NCBI RefSeq assembly: GCF_024609245.1
Contig: NZ_JANJYH010000002.1
Span: 248,001-312,000 of the forward strand
DNA: 64,000 nucleotides
Reading direction: 5' to 3'
Source of the DNA: Haloarchaeobius sp. FL176
Lineage (GTDB): Archaea > Halobacteriota > Halobacteria > Halobacteriales > Natrialbaceae
The translations under genes were made by a program, and so were the position numbers. Under the pieces are notes generated by a model. That model worked only from the letters and a program-made list of their open reading frames with translations. It did not search any database and was not told the origin of the DNA. This document shows, piece after piece, positions 47,539 to 56,296 of the stretch; the first letter of the stretch is position 1, and every line of letters begins with the position of its first letter.

Positions 47539-48291
47539 TTATTCTCTTGGAGACGGAGACACAATCTCAATGGGAAGCGGTTTCTCCTTCGTGGAGTCGC
47601 TTTCTGGTTCGTCCGGGAGTGTGCGTAAGTTTGCTTCGTCCATCCGGGCTGTGTGAGCCAACACGAGAGCATCCAAAATATCGTCTTTCGCGTTCTTGCT
47701 CATTCGCCGCGCCCACGAGGGATGGTCAATGAACGTCTTTACAGCGTTCCTATAGACCGTTTCCAATGATTCGTCTTCACCGGAAAGTATCTGTTTTCGG
47801 CTTGCAAGACCGCCGTCTGAACTCTTTCCCTGTTCTAACGGCTTGCCGTCGTTGAGAGCCGCAAAGCAAATTTCCGGGTGCGATTCTCGGAGAATACCTA
47901 TCGCTTCAGGATTCTGGTCAAGGAACTCGTCTACCTCACGAATACGGAGCGCAATCGACCACGCTTGGTTGGTGACGCTGAAGCCGTACTGTTCATTGAT
48001 TTCTTTCGCCTTCTCCAACGTCTTGGCGTAGACCGCTTTCCTGACCGGTGTCGGGAAGAGGCTATTCTGCCGGTGGGGCTTCAACCGTTCTTTGGCTTCC
48101 ACGTCGCAGGTGCGCTTGCCAGCGTCTTTCAGCCCAATCGGTATGTCAATGAGAATTCGTTCTGCGTCTTCGTGGTTCTTCCAAACGCTCTGAATCGACG
48201 GGTAGAGGTCTGCTTGCGGAGCGTTCCCATCCTCTAACGTAACTCCGAACCATCCTTTCTTTGCCCAATCAAGTCCAATATATTCTGCCAT
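47539..48291 (-). CDS. DUF429 family protein (predicted RNase H-like nuclease)
   Basis: 250 residues. The first strand YIGLDWAKKGWFGV carries the conserved Asp of the RNase H-like fold, followed by ILIDIPIGLKDAGKRTCDVEAKERLKPH, SHPEICFAAL and KDDILDALVLA, all DUF429 hallmarks. Role in the family is unproven. It is in an integrative element beside other nucleases, so defence or DNA processing is conceivable. ATG at 48291; divergent from the 44-residue gene at 48408. Confidence 0.85.
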   Translation of the reverse strand: MAEYIGLDWAKKGWFGVTLEDGNAPQADLYPSIQSVWKNHEDAERILIDIPIGLKDAGKRTCDVEAKERLKPHRQNSLFPTPVRKAVYAKTLEKAKEINEQYGFSVTNQAWSIALRIREVDEFLDQNPEAIGILRESHPEICFAALNDGKPLEQGKSSDGGLASRKQILSGEDESLETVYRNAVKTFIDHPSWARRMSKNAKDDILDALVLAHTARMDEANLRTLPDEPESDSTKEKPLPIEIVSPSPRE

Positions 48292-48407
48292 ACTGCACTT
48301 TTTCAGAGGCTTGGTAAATAATCACGGCGTGACTTGCGTCCACCGTGACCGTAATCAGCCGCTCAACCAGCGAAAGAAGTTCACGTCTCGCGGCTGATAT
48401 TACTGGT

Positions 48408-48542
48408 ATGAGCGACGAACGGAACCAGAACGAAATTCGCATACCCGCCGACGAAGAGGAAGTAATCGACATGGCTGGCGCGGAAACAGACGAGGAAAAG
48501 AATCTCGCGGTTGCACAGGCTCGTCTGATTGGCGACCTGTAG
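48408..48542 (+). CDS. Very small acidic protein
   Basis: 44 residues from ATG 48408 (MSDERNQNEIRIPADEEEVIDMAG...), acidic with a C-terminal helix (EEKNLAVAQARLIGDL). It lies 103 bases before the HsdR-N-type nuclease on the same strand. Could be an antitoxin-like or regulatory partner; no evidence beyond position. Confidence 0.45.
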   Translation: MSDERNQNEIRIPADEEEVIDMAGAETDEEKNLAVAQARLIGDL

Positions 48543-48645
48543 AGATTCCCGCGACAGAACTTGCGACGGTAGCCTTCTACATGCCGAATCCCCGAGATTC
48601 GTTCGCAGGGTTTGATAAGCCGTCGCTGTGATGTGACAGAACAGT

Positions 48646-49749
48646 ATGGATAGGGACGCTGTTGGCGAGTATGTCGAACAATCTGACGCCGTTCTCGACT
48701 CTTCTCCGCAAATGGACGAAGCGAACACCAAAGCGGCCATCTTACAGAGCCATAGCGGTATCAGTTTTCTCGAACTGTTAAATTGGGAGATTCCTACCAA
48801 TACGCAACTCGAATACTCGGTCGAGGCGTTCGGACAGACCTACAAGGTGGACTATGCCCTGATTCTCGATGGAACACCGGTCGCGTTTCTTGAAGCCAAA
48901 GGCGCGGACACAGCCCTGACCGACGACCACGAAGAACAGTTGTCGTCCTATATGATGAATCGGAACGTGAACTACGGGATTCTGACGAATGGGAAACAAT
49001 ACCGCTTCTTTCAGCGCCGTGTGGACGCGTCTAACGTGAATGTTCAAAAGGTCGGTGACGTAGCCCTCGAAGACCTACCCAACCGTATTAGACTGCTTAA
49101 AGCCTACACGGAGGGAGATATTGAGACGGGTAGGTCAAAAGATTTCTTTGAACGAATTAGTGAACTCCGTGAAGCCCGGCAAATCCTCAAAGACAATAAG
49201 GAAAATTTGGCCGTTAAACTCTCGGACGTACTGGCCGAAGAAGTCTCGGATAACCTCACCTCGCTTGCGGAAACCCAATCCAAGGAAATGATTGACCGGC
49301 TCGTCGCAGATATTGAGTCCGAGATTGACGCCGACGGGAAGAAGTCGGAGCGAGAAATCACTGATTCGCTCGATGAAACGCCCGGAAAGGTGGAGGGTTC
49401 AGACGTAGACGGAGAGTATGTTATCGAAATACAGGAAGACAATAGTACCCTCGTTGTCCTTGATGGTGACAACCAGAGCGATGTAATGGCTGACGCTGTA
49501 GACTATCTTATTCAGAACCATGACCTGATTTCCCGTATCGAACCACTGCCGTATGTCCCCGGAAATAAAAACGCCCTAATCAATGACCAGCCAGTTCATC
49601 CCGACGATGAACGCGATATGAGAACGTATCGTGAGTTGACGAACGGCTACTATCTGTTCACGAGTTTCAATAAGCGGGACAAGAAGCGTCATATCGAACG
49701 ACTGGCAGACAAATGCGACCTCGCTATTGAGTCAAAAGGCGGCTGGTAG
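48646..49749 (+). CDS. HsdR N-terminal-type (PD-(D/E)XK) nuclease domain protein
   Basis: 367 residues. The N-terminal 150 residues match the type I restriction R-subunit N-terminal nuclease: KVDYALILDGTPVAFLEAKG supplies Asp69, Glu83 and Lys85, and the next helix has a Q/Y motif (EEQLSSYMMN). No helicase motor or HsdM/HsdS is nearby. The rest is a long charged helical region (about 155-240), then a C-terminal domain with NGYYLFTSFNKRDKKRHIERL. An orphan nuclease probably acting in defence or element maintenance. Confidence 0.82.
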   Translation: MDRDAVGEYVEQSDAVLDSSPQMDEANTKAAILQSHSGISFLELLNWEIPTNTQLEYSVEAFGQTYKVDYALILDGTPVAFLEAKGADTALTDDHEEQLSSYMMNRNVNYGILTNGKQYRFFQRRVDASNVNVQKVGDVALEDLPNRIRLLKAYTEGDIETGRSKDFFERISELREARQILKDNKENLAVKLSDVLAEEVSDNLTSLAETQSKEMIDRLVADIESEIDADGKKSEREITDSLDETPGKVEGSDVDGEYVIEIQEDNSTLVVLDGDNQSDVMADAVDYLIQNHDLISRIEPLPYVPGNKNALINDQPVHPDDERDMRTYRELTNGYYLFTSFNKRDKKRHIERLADKCDLAIESKGGW

Positions 49750-49807
49750 CAGATTCCGAAAACATCGCCACCAAACGAATTACTGGCACGAATCCGTAGT
49801 TCCGCCC

Positions 49808-50191
49808 ATGCCATTCCGGCTCTCCGAAGAAGAAATACCGGACGAGCAACCACACCGTAACCGCGAGTTCCTGAAGTGGGCCTATCACGAGCGTGGTCTG
49901 TCCCCTCGGACAATTGCGTATGAACTCGGCGTCTCGAAGAGTCGTGTGACGGTGCATATGGAGCGCTTGGGGGTACTCCGACCGTGGCGTCATGAAGATA
50001 CTCTTCGTCGCCTACACGTCGAGCGAGGCCTGTCAGCGGACAAGATAGCGGCCCGTGACGAGTTCGATTGTAGCCCGACGACCGTCCGAAAATGGCTCGC
50101 GGAATATGGACTGACTGACGACGACCCGGACGACATTACCTACGGCAGACTTGACGACCTCGACAGTGAGTCGCCTACGCCGACAGCATAA
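49808..50191 (+). CDS. Tandem helix-turn-helix protein
   Basis: 127 residues from ATG 49808. Two homeodomain-like HTH units: LSPRTIAYELGVSKSRVTVH (about 30-50) and LSADKIAARDEFDCSPTTVR (about 73-92). The ATG lies 59 bases after the upstream nuclease stop. It resembles transposase- or RDF-type DNA-binding proteins and may regulate the element or act as a recombination directionality factor; that is inference. Confidence 0.7.
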   Translation: MPFRLSEEEIPDEQPHRNREFLKWAYHERGLSPRTIAYELGVSKSRVTVHMERLGVLRPWRHEDTLRRLHVERGLSADKIAARDEFDCSPTTVRKWLAEYGLTDDDPDDITYGRLDDLDSESPTPTA

Positions 50192-50491
50192 GAACACTAA
50201 AAGAGCCATACCCCGACGACCCCGATACGAGCGCACCCTGACGACGACCGTCACTGGCCTGTTCTCGGCCACCAGTCCATCTCTCTCGCCCTCGGAGTCC
50301 GACGCCGACGCATTCCCCACACCGTCAAGGGCGACCGTCACGACCGGCTACGCGACCCGTATGACACCACGAACGCGGCCTACGACCCTGTGAAAATATA
50401 ATATCTCTATGGAGTGAGGGAGTCGTTCAGAAAGTCGCGGCTATCCCCCACCACCGAAAGTCTCGATAGCGGCCAGCGCCAATAGTGGCAT
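50192..50491. other. Intergenic region, no gene supported
   Basis: A proline/serine-rich open frame here lacks coding-like periodicity. An AT-rich tract (gaaaatataatatctct near 50392-50408) is compatible with a promoter for the small gene at 50492. Nothing else was identified. Confidence 0.4.
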
Positions 50492-50653
50492 ATGCCCTAC
50501 CCGATGGACACCGTTTTCGAGGGTGTCGAATCCCGTCGTCGTCTCTCGAAGCGCCAAATTGGATATGGCGCTTGGAAAGAGGGCCTGTCTGTCGAACGGG
50601 TCGGAGACGGCCTTGTCGTAGACGGTGAGCGATACGAGCCGGTTAGCGAGTAG
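50492..50653 (+). CDS. Small protein of element 2
   Basis: 53 residues from ATG 50492 (MPYPMDTVFEGVESRRRLSKRQ...ERYEPVSE). Mixed charge, with a basic stretch ESRRRLSKRQIGYGAW followed by alternating hydrophobics (VGDGLVVDGERYEPV). No known family. Coding character is moderate. Confidence 0.45.
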   Translation: MPYPMDTVFEGVESRRRLSKRQIGYGAWKEGLSVERVGDGLVVDGERYEPVSE

Positions 50654-51061
50654 GGGGGTTCCCCGTCCCCCACCGGGCCAACCCCCGACCCCCCTGTATT
50701 CCCCCTTCTCTCTCGCCCCTACCCGGCCCTACGGGGTACCCCACTGACCCCTGCCTCTCTGTGCGCTCTGCTGGTGACTGTATCTGATATGTGAGTGTGT
50801 AGCAGGGTGGGCTACGAGTCGGGTGGCCCCACCAGAGACGGCCCCTGTGGCCTGTAGAGAGGGGCTACAACTCTCTCACGCTATCTAAAACGCCTTTAGA
50901 GGGCCGTAGAGGGTGGAAATCTCCTGTTTCGGGGGTCATTCCGAAATGGGGAATAACCGCAGAGAGTGCCAAACCACTTCAGGGGGTTCGGGGTTAGAAG
51001 TATCAGAATACAAACATTGGAACGACTCTCTTTGTTTTACAAAGGACGATAGTTCCAAGGT
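50654..51061. other. Noncoding GC-skewed region between small gene and SF2-like ATPase
   Basis: No gene. The first 100 bases are C-rich on this strand (runs of five to six C). Short repeats occur: tagaggg at about 50897 and 50906, and GAGAG/CTCTC flanking a small loop near 50857-50875. Composition change and repeats next to the ATPase make it a candidate origin of element replication, but no iterons were established. Confidence 0.4.
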
Positions 51062-53059
51062 TCAGCCCAAGTCCACGAAGCGGTCAGTGGGGGTAGCCGA
51101 CGCCACCGTGAACACGTCTCGGTTGTAGGAACCAGCCCCTCGGTCAACACTCGCATATCCACGTTCGACCAGCCTCTTCAGCACGTTTGAAGCGTGCTTT
51201 CGAGACACGTTGATGTTGTCGCTCACTTCGCGGGCTGTGGTTGCCCCTCGGTCACGAGCGAAGGATACCACGTTACTCTGTTTTTTCGCCAGTATTTCGA
51301 CTCCTTCGCCGTCGTCGTCAAGTAACAGTGACGGACGAATCACGTTAGTATGGACGTAGACCGTCGCGGAATCGGTCGGGTCGTCCGGGTTTCGTCCCCA
51401 CCGAGAAGTGGCCTGCTTTACCTCGTCCTGCCTGACACTGGCACAGATTCGTTCTGCTATCCGGGCGTCAGGGCCAGCGAATCCACGTCCTTCCGCCCGT
51501 TCCTTTCCGGTATGGTTGCACTCTCGGCACCCGTCTCCCTCACAGTCCGAACACTCGGTGTTCTTCCGGTCAGGGCTGGCCTCAAGCCCGAGTTCAGCGA
51601 GCCGGTCAAGCACAGGCCCGTCGCCCATGTCGATACAGCCGACCACCAAGCCAACGTCTTCGTCCCCGAGAACGTTCCTGCTGTTCTGTTCCCCGAAGGT
51701 GAGGATAGTCGGCTCATTCACCCCGGCGACTTCCATCATTTGCTTCAGCGTGTCTTCCGCCGCCTTCGAGGTAATCGCGGTAGAGAAGTCACTTCCATGT
51801 CGGTCGCGGATTTCTTCGACCAACGCACGCACCTTCTCGGTGTTCTCGATTCCGTGAGTACAGTGGTTTGCGTTCGAGCCGACCTGAACGACGCGCAGTT
51901 GCTTCTCACGTCGTCGCCATACCATTCGTTCTGGTGCCGAGAGTAGATGGTTCACGTCGAAGGAGACGCCGGTATTCAGTTCCCACAGCGGTTTCGTCGG
52001 GAAAGCGTCCAACCCGAGAATGGTGTGGGCTTGGCTCATGTCGGGGACAACCCGCACGGTCTGAATCGTGTTCTCGTCGTCAAAGACCACTGTTACCTCT
52101 TGGTCGGTGTTCAGGTTTGAACCACCGAAGCCTGACGGTGCCTGTGGTGTGTAAGTCGCAGTCCCAACATATCGACCGGTCGACCGTGGTTCGGCCCGGA
52201 ATATCGCACGGGTAAGTGCCGGTGCCAATGGGTGAGCGTCGTCGTTCGATACGCACCAATCTCTATCTGTCTGATGTGTGAGAGCATTTTGCAACTCTCC
52301 CTGAAACGGCTTATCGGCACCCCCCTTCGAGAGTTCCATCAATAGTCCCAAGGTCTGTATCGGAGCCTCACCCTCGTCAAGATACGCCACAACAGCACAG
52401 CGGATACGCTCTCGGCTCAATTCGTCCGGCGAGTCTTTGAGGTTGCGCGTGAAGTCCGGCTGTTCGTCAAAGACGGCTACTGTCCCGTTCCGGAGTGGCG
52501 GAGCAAACGCGAACTGGTGCGTGGCGTGGATAATATCTACGTCGGCTCTGGTGAGCGGAAGCAAATCGGCCCACTGGATACCGGTCAGCGGTGCCTCGTC
52601 TAACAAGTCGTCATTAAGTTCAATCTTCGCCCGGTGAACTGCTTCCGGGTATCTCATGCCGTTGCGTTCACACTGCTGGTGAATCCACTGCCGAAGAGGC
52701 TTGCCGCGAATCGAAGGCCAGTCGAAGGCGTCAGAAGCAGGCAACGAAATCTCTTCCCACCCCTGTAGCACTTCAGAGTCTAATCCTGCGTTCTTACTCT
52801 TTTTCGCGGCCTCGTCACGGGCGTCTCGTGTCTTGTGGAAATGAACGACTGGCCTCCGATTTGTCAGTGAGGGGTATTCGCCCCACGAGGCCGTCGCTAT
52901 CGTGTGCGTCTTTCCGAGTGCCGTCGGCACGTCGAAGAGAGTGTTTGAGCGTTCTTGAAGTGCGTCAAGCACCTCGTCTCGGAAGCGTGAGCGATACGTC
53001 CAAGTGTTCAGTCCTAACTGTGGCGGTAGGCTCTTACCGTTTGGATTCGTAGTTGCCAT
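51062..53059 (-). CDS. SF2-like helicase/ATPase with zinc cluster and winged helix
   Basis: 665 residues from ATG 53059. N-terminal ATPase: Walker A-like DVPTALGKTHT (GKT at 49-51) and a DExx-type box AVFDEQPD (198-201), with Gln in place of a DEAH His/Asp pair. Around 520 a cysteine/His cluster CSDCEGDGCRECNHTGKE fits a DnaJ-like zinc knuckle. The last 70 residues (TTAREVSDNINVSRKHASNVLKRLVERGYASV) form a winged helix. Large, single-copy and element-specific, it is a candidate replication helicase or mobile-element regulator. No close named family recognised. Confidence 0.7.
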   Translation of the reverse strand: MATTNPNGKSLPPQLGLNTWTYRSRFRDEVLDALQERSNTLFDVPTALGKTHTIATASWGEYPSLTNRRPVVHFHKTRDARDEAAKKSKNAGLDSEVLQGWEEISLPASDAFDWPSIRGKPLRQWIHQQCERNGMRYPEAVHRAKIELNDDLLDEAPLTGIQWADLLPLTRADVDIIHATHQFAFAPPLRNGTVAVFDEQPDFTRNLKDSPDELSRERIRCAVVAYLDEGEAPIQTLGLLMELSKGGADKPFQGELQNALTHQTDRDWCVSNDDAHPLAPALTRAIFRAEPRSTGRYVGTATYTPQAPSGFGGSNLNTDQEVTVVFDDENTIQTVRVVPDMSQAHTILGLDAFPTKPLWELNTGVSFDVNHLLSAPERMVWRRREKQLRVVQVGSNANHCTHGIENTEKVRALVEEIRDRHGSDFSTAITSKAAEDTLKQMMEVAGVNEPTILTFGEQNSRNVLGDEDVGLVVGCIDMGDGPVLDRLAELGLEASPDRKNTECSDCEGDGCRECNHTGKERAEGRGFAGPDARIAERICASVRQDEVKQATSRWGRNPDDPTDSATVYVHTNVIRPSLLLDDDGEGVEILAKKQSNVVSFARDRGATTAREVSDNINVSRKHASNVLKRLVERGYASVDRGAGSYNRDVFTVASATPTDRFVDLG

Positions 53060-53387
53060 TGTTCGGGGGTCTTTCCGACACCCGGCGTCCACCGCAGAAG
53101 GAAATCCTGACCAGTTTCCTTCTCATTTCATCCCTTTGGATTACCCTCGGAGTGAGAGCCGAGTATCGTTAGTTCCCATTAGCAGATTCTGCCGTATAAG
53201 CCTTCATTCGCCCCATTTCGAGGTTTGGGATGAATCACAGTAGGGCTATTGAGAGCGGATGACCAGCCGAGTCAGAATATCATATTCGTCAGTTGATATT
53301 GATGGCCTGTTCAACCAGTTCAGAAACCGAATCCCTTCAACTCGAATGTAATGGACACATTTCTATCTTTTACTCTTCGCTTCTGTT
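53060..53387. promoter_or_regulatory. Divergent promoter region of the ATPase and restriction endonuclease genes
   Basis: No gene. For the endonuclease, TATA-like TCTTTTA near 53363-53370 is about 20-25 bases before ATG 53388. On the other strand a GCTTATACG-like box near 53190-53200 would leave a long leader for the ATPase. AT-rich segments at 53270-53300 may hold further control sites. Confidence 0.4.
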
Positions 53388-54296
53388 ATGCCAATCCGCC
53401 AGCATTGTCCCCCGACGGATGAATTTGTAGAGGAGTTTCAGGAAACCATCGTCCCATCTGCTATCCCCTCTTCGGAGTTCATTGATTGGGATGGGGTCGA
53501 ATCAGAAATTTCCAACTACGAAGTTCAAATTGAGGCGATTCTTGATTTACAAGACGTTAGCGAACAGGAATTTGTAGAGGGGTTGGCTGACGCTTTGATG
53601 GACGCTGAAGACACTCGGAAATGGATTGATTTCTATTTTGAACTGCTTGGCGAACGAGGAAACAAGTACAGTGCGCTTGAGGGTGTCTGGAAATTCTACG
53701 ACATACAGCGAGCAATTGATTCGGGTGACCGGGAAGCCGCCCGCGACATGGCCGATATTCTACAAGAGATTGGTCTTCAGTATGTGGTAGACGAAGCGGA
53801 TGTTCGTGACCACTACCGTGGTATGCTTGTTGGGATGGAATCTCACGCTCGAAAGAATCGGCAAGGGGAGTGCTTCGAGGATTTAGTGGGGAAGAAAATC
53901 AGCGCAATTGCCGACCGACTCACCGACGCCGGATACGACGTTGCGATGGACGATGAATACACGACAGAGTACAACGACGAATCCGGTCAAAAGAAGACCG
54001 TCGATTTTGCCCTGTTTGAGAACAACGAACTCCGTCTTGTGGTCGAAGCAAACGCCTACAAGGTCGGGGGAAGCAAACCCTCTGAAATCAGACGGTCGTA
54101 CAACCACGTCGCACAACGTATGAGGAACGACGATGTTGCATTCGTGTGGATTACTGACGGTCAGGGGTGGGCAAAATCGCTAACGAACGTTCTACGAGAA
54201 AGTTATAACGACATAACTGACCTCTACAATCTTAATCAGGCAGATTCGCAACTCCCGGACGACGTAGAGCGCTTCTTTGAGACAAAAGAGGTCTGA
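53388..54296 (+). CDS. DpnII/MboI-type restriction endonuclease (predicted GATC)
   Basis: 302 residues. The catalytic module is KKTVDFALFENNELRLVVEA then NAYKVGGSKPSEIRRSY: Asp206, Glu220 and Asn222, with GGSK and RSY matching the DpnII family (typically ETNFY...GGSKLNE..RSY). A flavour-typical VWITDGQGW follows. Family members cut GATC. A Dam-type methylase is 0.7 kb away, and the element lacks GATC, both supporting the specificity. Its own promoter precedes ATG 53388; it is convergent with the gene at 54299. Confidence 0.85.
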   Translation: MPIRQHCPPTDEFVEEFQETIVPSAIPSSEFIDWDGVESEISNYEVQIEAILDLQDVSEQEFVEGLADALMDAEDTRKWIDFYFELLGERGNKYSALEGVWKFYDIQRAIDSGDREAARDMADILQEIGLQYVVDEADVRDHYRGMLVGMESHARKNRQGECFEDLVGKKISAIADRLTDAGYDVAMDDEYTTEYNDESGQKKTVDFALFENNELRLVVEANAYKVGGSKPSEIRRSYNHVAQRMRNDDVAFVWITDGQGWAKSLTNVLRESYNDITDLYNLNQADSQLPDDVERFFETKEV

Positions 54297-54298
54297 TT

Positions 54299-54949
54299 CT
54301 ACTGATTCGGAATCGCTAATTGAGTTTCGTGAATCGCTCCTATATCCTGCAATTCCAAACTCAATTCTTCGAGTGACTTCCCGTCATAAAGGTCTTCGAC
54401 CAATTGAATAGTCATGTTTCGGCCCGTATAGTTCCAATATCGAATGTCCTGTTCGATGAAAAGCCAAGGTAGTGGTTTGAGAAGTGCCTCTGGTGTCCGT
54501 CCAACGGAAAAATCGAGATTGCCACCATATCTTTCAAGAACGGAACTCGGTGACGCACCCTCATGAATATCTAATACTGCTTCACAAAGGGACTGGAAAG
54601 ACTCTTTGTCGTCATTCTCACGCTTCCAATAGAGGTCAGAATAGACCTCGCTGTGTGAGGGTGCTGGATTCGCAGATTCATCCCATCCTTCCACGCAGAC
54701 CTTGAAATCGTATCCCTTGTTGAGCCATGCTGGCCGAATGAGGAAAACCGGCGAGTCATCGTGTAGTTCGTCAACGGTGTAACTGACGTACTGTTCGTCT
54801 CTATTTTCGTTAATCGAAAACGTCAGAACAACCCCTACACGCATTCTGTTGAGGGGGTCAGACCACTCGTGCTGGTTGAGCATTGCTTCAACGGGGTCGG
54901 GAAAGTCATCGAACCCCATAACGTCCAATTCTCGAATTATTTCGACCAC
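54299..54949 (-). CDS. Protein of unknown function between restriction enzyme and methylase
   Basis: 216 residues from GTG 54949 (ATG 54919 is a shorter option). Acidic, soluble; hydrophobic-strand segments VGVVLTFSINENRDEQYVSYTV and SPVFLIRPAWLNKGYDFKV suggest a beta-rich fold; the C-terminus is helical. Same strand as the methylase and 55 bases after it, so probably co-transcribed. Could be a restriction accessory. I recognise no family. Confidence 0.6.
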   Translation of the reverse strand: MVEIIRELDVMGFDDFPDPVEAMLNQHEWSDPLNRMRVGVVLTFSINENRDEQYVSYTVDELHDDSPVFLIRPAWLNKGYDFKVCVEGWDESANPAPSHSEVYSDLYWKRENDDKESFQSLCEAVLDIHEGASPSSVLERYGGNLDFSVGRTPEALLKPLPWLFIEQDIRYWNYTGRNMTIQLVEDLYDGKSLEELSLELQDIGAIHETQLAIPNQ

Positions 54950-55004
54950 ATCGGTCGAAGAAGTAGAGTTAGTAAAAGAGACGATTACAGATATATTGAA
55001 TGGA

Positions 55005-55925
55005 TTAGAAATCTGCGAGTCCTTGCTGGCCTACATTTCGGCGTTCGTCCGGGGCCACATTAGTAGCGATAATCTCGTCAACCTCGTCACGGTTATCTGC
55101 GTCACTATTGATTGCCCGCGTAGCACCTTCCATCTCGACGTAGAATCCGGCTTTGTCGTACATTTCGTACATCACACCGCTGTTGCTCAAGATTACCTGC
55201 ACGCCAGCCTCATTGAGTTCTTGTGCCAATTCTAATAGACGCTCTTGGTCTTCTTTACCAAAGCCCTCGGCACTGTAGTCAGTGAAGTATGCTGTTGGAC
55301 TCATTGGTTCATATGGTGGGTCGAAGTACACCAAATCCCCCGGTTCAGCATATTCTGCTATGTAGTCGAAGTCTCGGTTGAATATCTCGGTATCATCGAG
55401 AACAGAACTCGCCGCACGAATCTCGTCTTGTCGAACCCAATCCGGATTCGCATACCGCCCGATGGGGACATTGAACCCACCGCTTTGATTTTCTCGGTAG
55501 AGTCCATTGTAGCACGTTCGATTCAGATATAGCAACAGAGCGGCCTCTTCGAGTTCATCGAACTCTTCGTCATTCGGGCGGCGGTTGAATAGTTCGCGTT
55601 GCTGATAGTAGTAGTTCTTTATTTCCTTCCCCTTTCGATTTGTCTCTGAAAACTCGCGCTCCGGCTTCGGGTCACTTTCAGGGTCGTCAAAGGTCGTGAG
55701 GTGATTGATTAGTTCACTTGGTCGGTCACGAACCTGTTCGTAGAAGTTCACGAGACGAGGGTTGGTGTCATTAATTGTGCCATCTTCAGGTTCGAGGTCG
55801 AAGAACAGCGCACCACCCCCAAACATGGGTTCATGATAGTGGTTGAACTCCGCAGGGAACCGTGAATACAGTTCATCGAGTAGTTGGCGCTTGCCACCGG
55901 CCCATTTCAGTATCGGGGTGACCAT
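55005..55925 (-). CDS. Dam-type (D12 class) adenine-N6 DNA methyltransferase
   Basis: 306 residues. Motif order is the alpha class: WAGGKRQ (8-14), FGGGALFF (35-42) for SAM, TCYNGLYRENQSGGFNVPIG (target-recognition-like, 137-156), and catalytic DPPY at 202-205. Dam/M.DpnII relatives methylate adenine in GATC. It protects host and element from the DpnII-like enzyme at 53388. ATG at 55925. Divergent from the winged-helix gene at 56035; the shared region holds a palindrome. Confidence 0.9.
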   Translation of the reverse strand: MVTPILKWAGGKRQLLDELYSRFPAEFNHYHEPMFGGGALFFDLEPEDGTINDTNPRLVNFYEQVRDRPSELINHLTTFDDPESDPKPEREFSETNRKGKEIKNYYYQQRELFNRRPNDEEFDELEEAALLLYLNRTCYNGLYRENQSGGFNVPIGRYANPDWVRQDEIRAASSVLDDTEIFNRDFDYIAEYAEPGDLVYFDPPYEPMSPTAYFTDYSAEGFGKEDQERLLELAQELNEAGVQVILSNSGVMYEMYDKAGFYVEMEGATRAINSDADNRDEVDEIIATNVAPDERRNVGQQGLADF

Positions 55926-55965
55926 CCGTGATACTGTTTAGTTCCGGCTTCGGTTTTAAAGATTG

Positions 55966-56016
55966 CCGTTCAATGTATATTGAACGGTCGCTATCCATTC
56001 AACATTAATAGAATGG
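55966..56016. promoter_or_regulatory. Palindromic operator between methylase and winged-helix gene
   Basis: CCGTTCAAT (55966-55974) and ATTGAACGG (55979-55987) form a perfect 9-bp inverted repeat around GTAT. A second, weaker pair CCATTC (55995-56000) and GAATGG (56011-56016) follows, sharing CCRTTCAA with the first. Position suits autoregulation and coordinated control of both divergent genes. Confidence 0.65.
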
Positions 56017-56034
56017 GATTACGATTCGCCAGCA

Positions 56035-56271
56035 GTGCAGAACGACAGAGACGAGGACTCGGGGAAGTTTCGAGAACAGTACCCGACTGAATCGTTCTTG
56101 AAGGCTGTAAACGAACTCGATATGGCGACGACCTCGAAGGTCGCGGAGTCTGTCGGTTGTTCATACGATTTAGCCTACCGTCGATTGACCACGATGGCTG
56201 ACGAAGGCCAAGTGGTGAAATCAGAGGTAGGTGGTTCCTTCGTGTGGTCAGAACCTGAACCGGAGAGATAG
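56035..56271 (+). CDS. Winged-helix DNA-binding protein, candidate R-M controller
   Basis: 78 residues from GTG 56035 (MQNDRDEDSGK...). One winged helix: SFLKAVNELDMATTSKVAESVGCSYDLAYRRLTTMADEGQVV, wing and short tail. Divergent from the methylase over the palindrome, the classical arrangement of a controller protein. The fold differs from the HTH-Xre type of bacterial C proteins, so it would be an analogue. Function inferred from position. Confidence 0.72.
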   Translation: MQNDRDEDSGKFREQYPTESFLKAVNELDMATTSKVAESVGCSYDLAYRRLTTMADEGQVVKSEVGGSFVWSEPEPER

Positions 56272-56296
56272 TCCGACATTCGGCAGTCTCGATACC

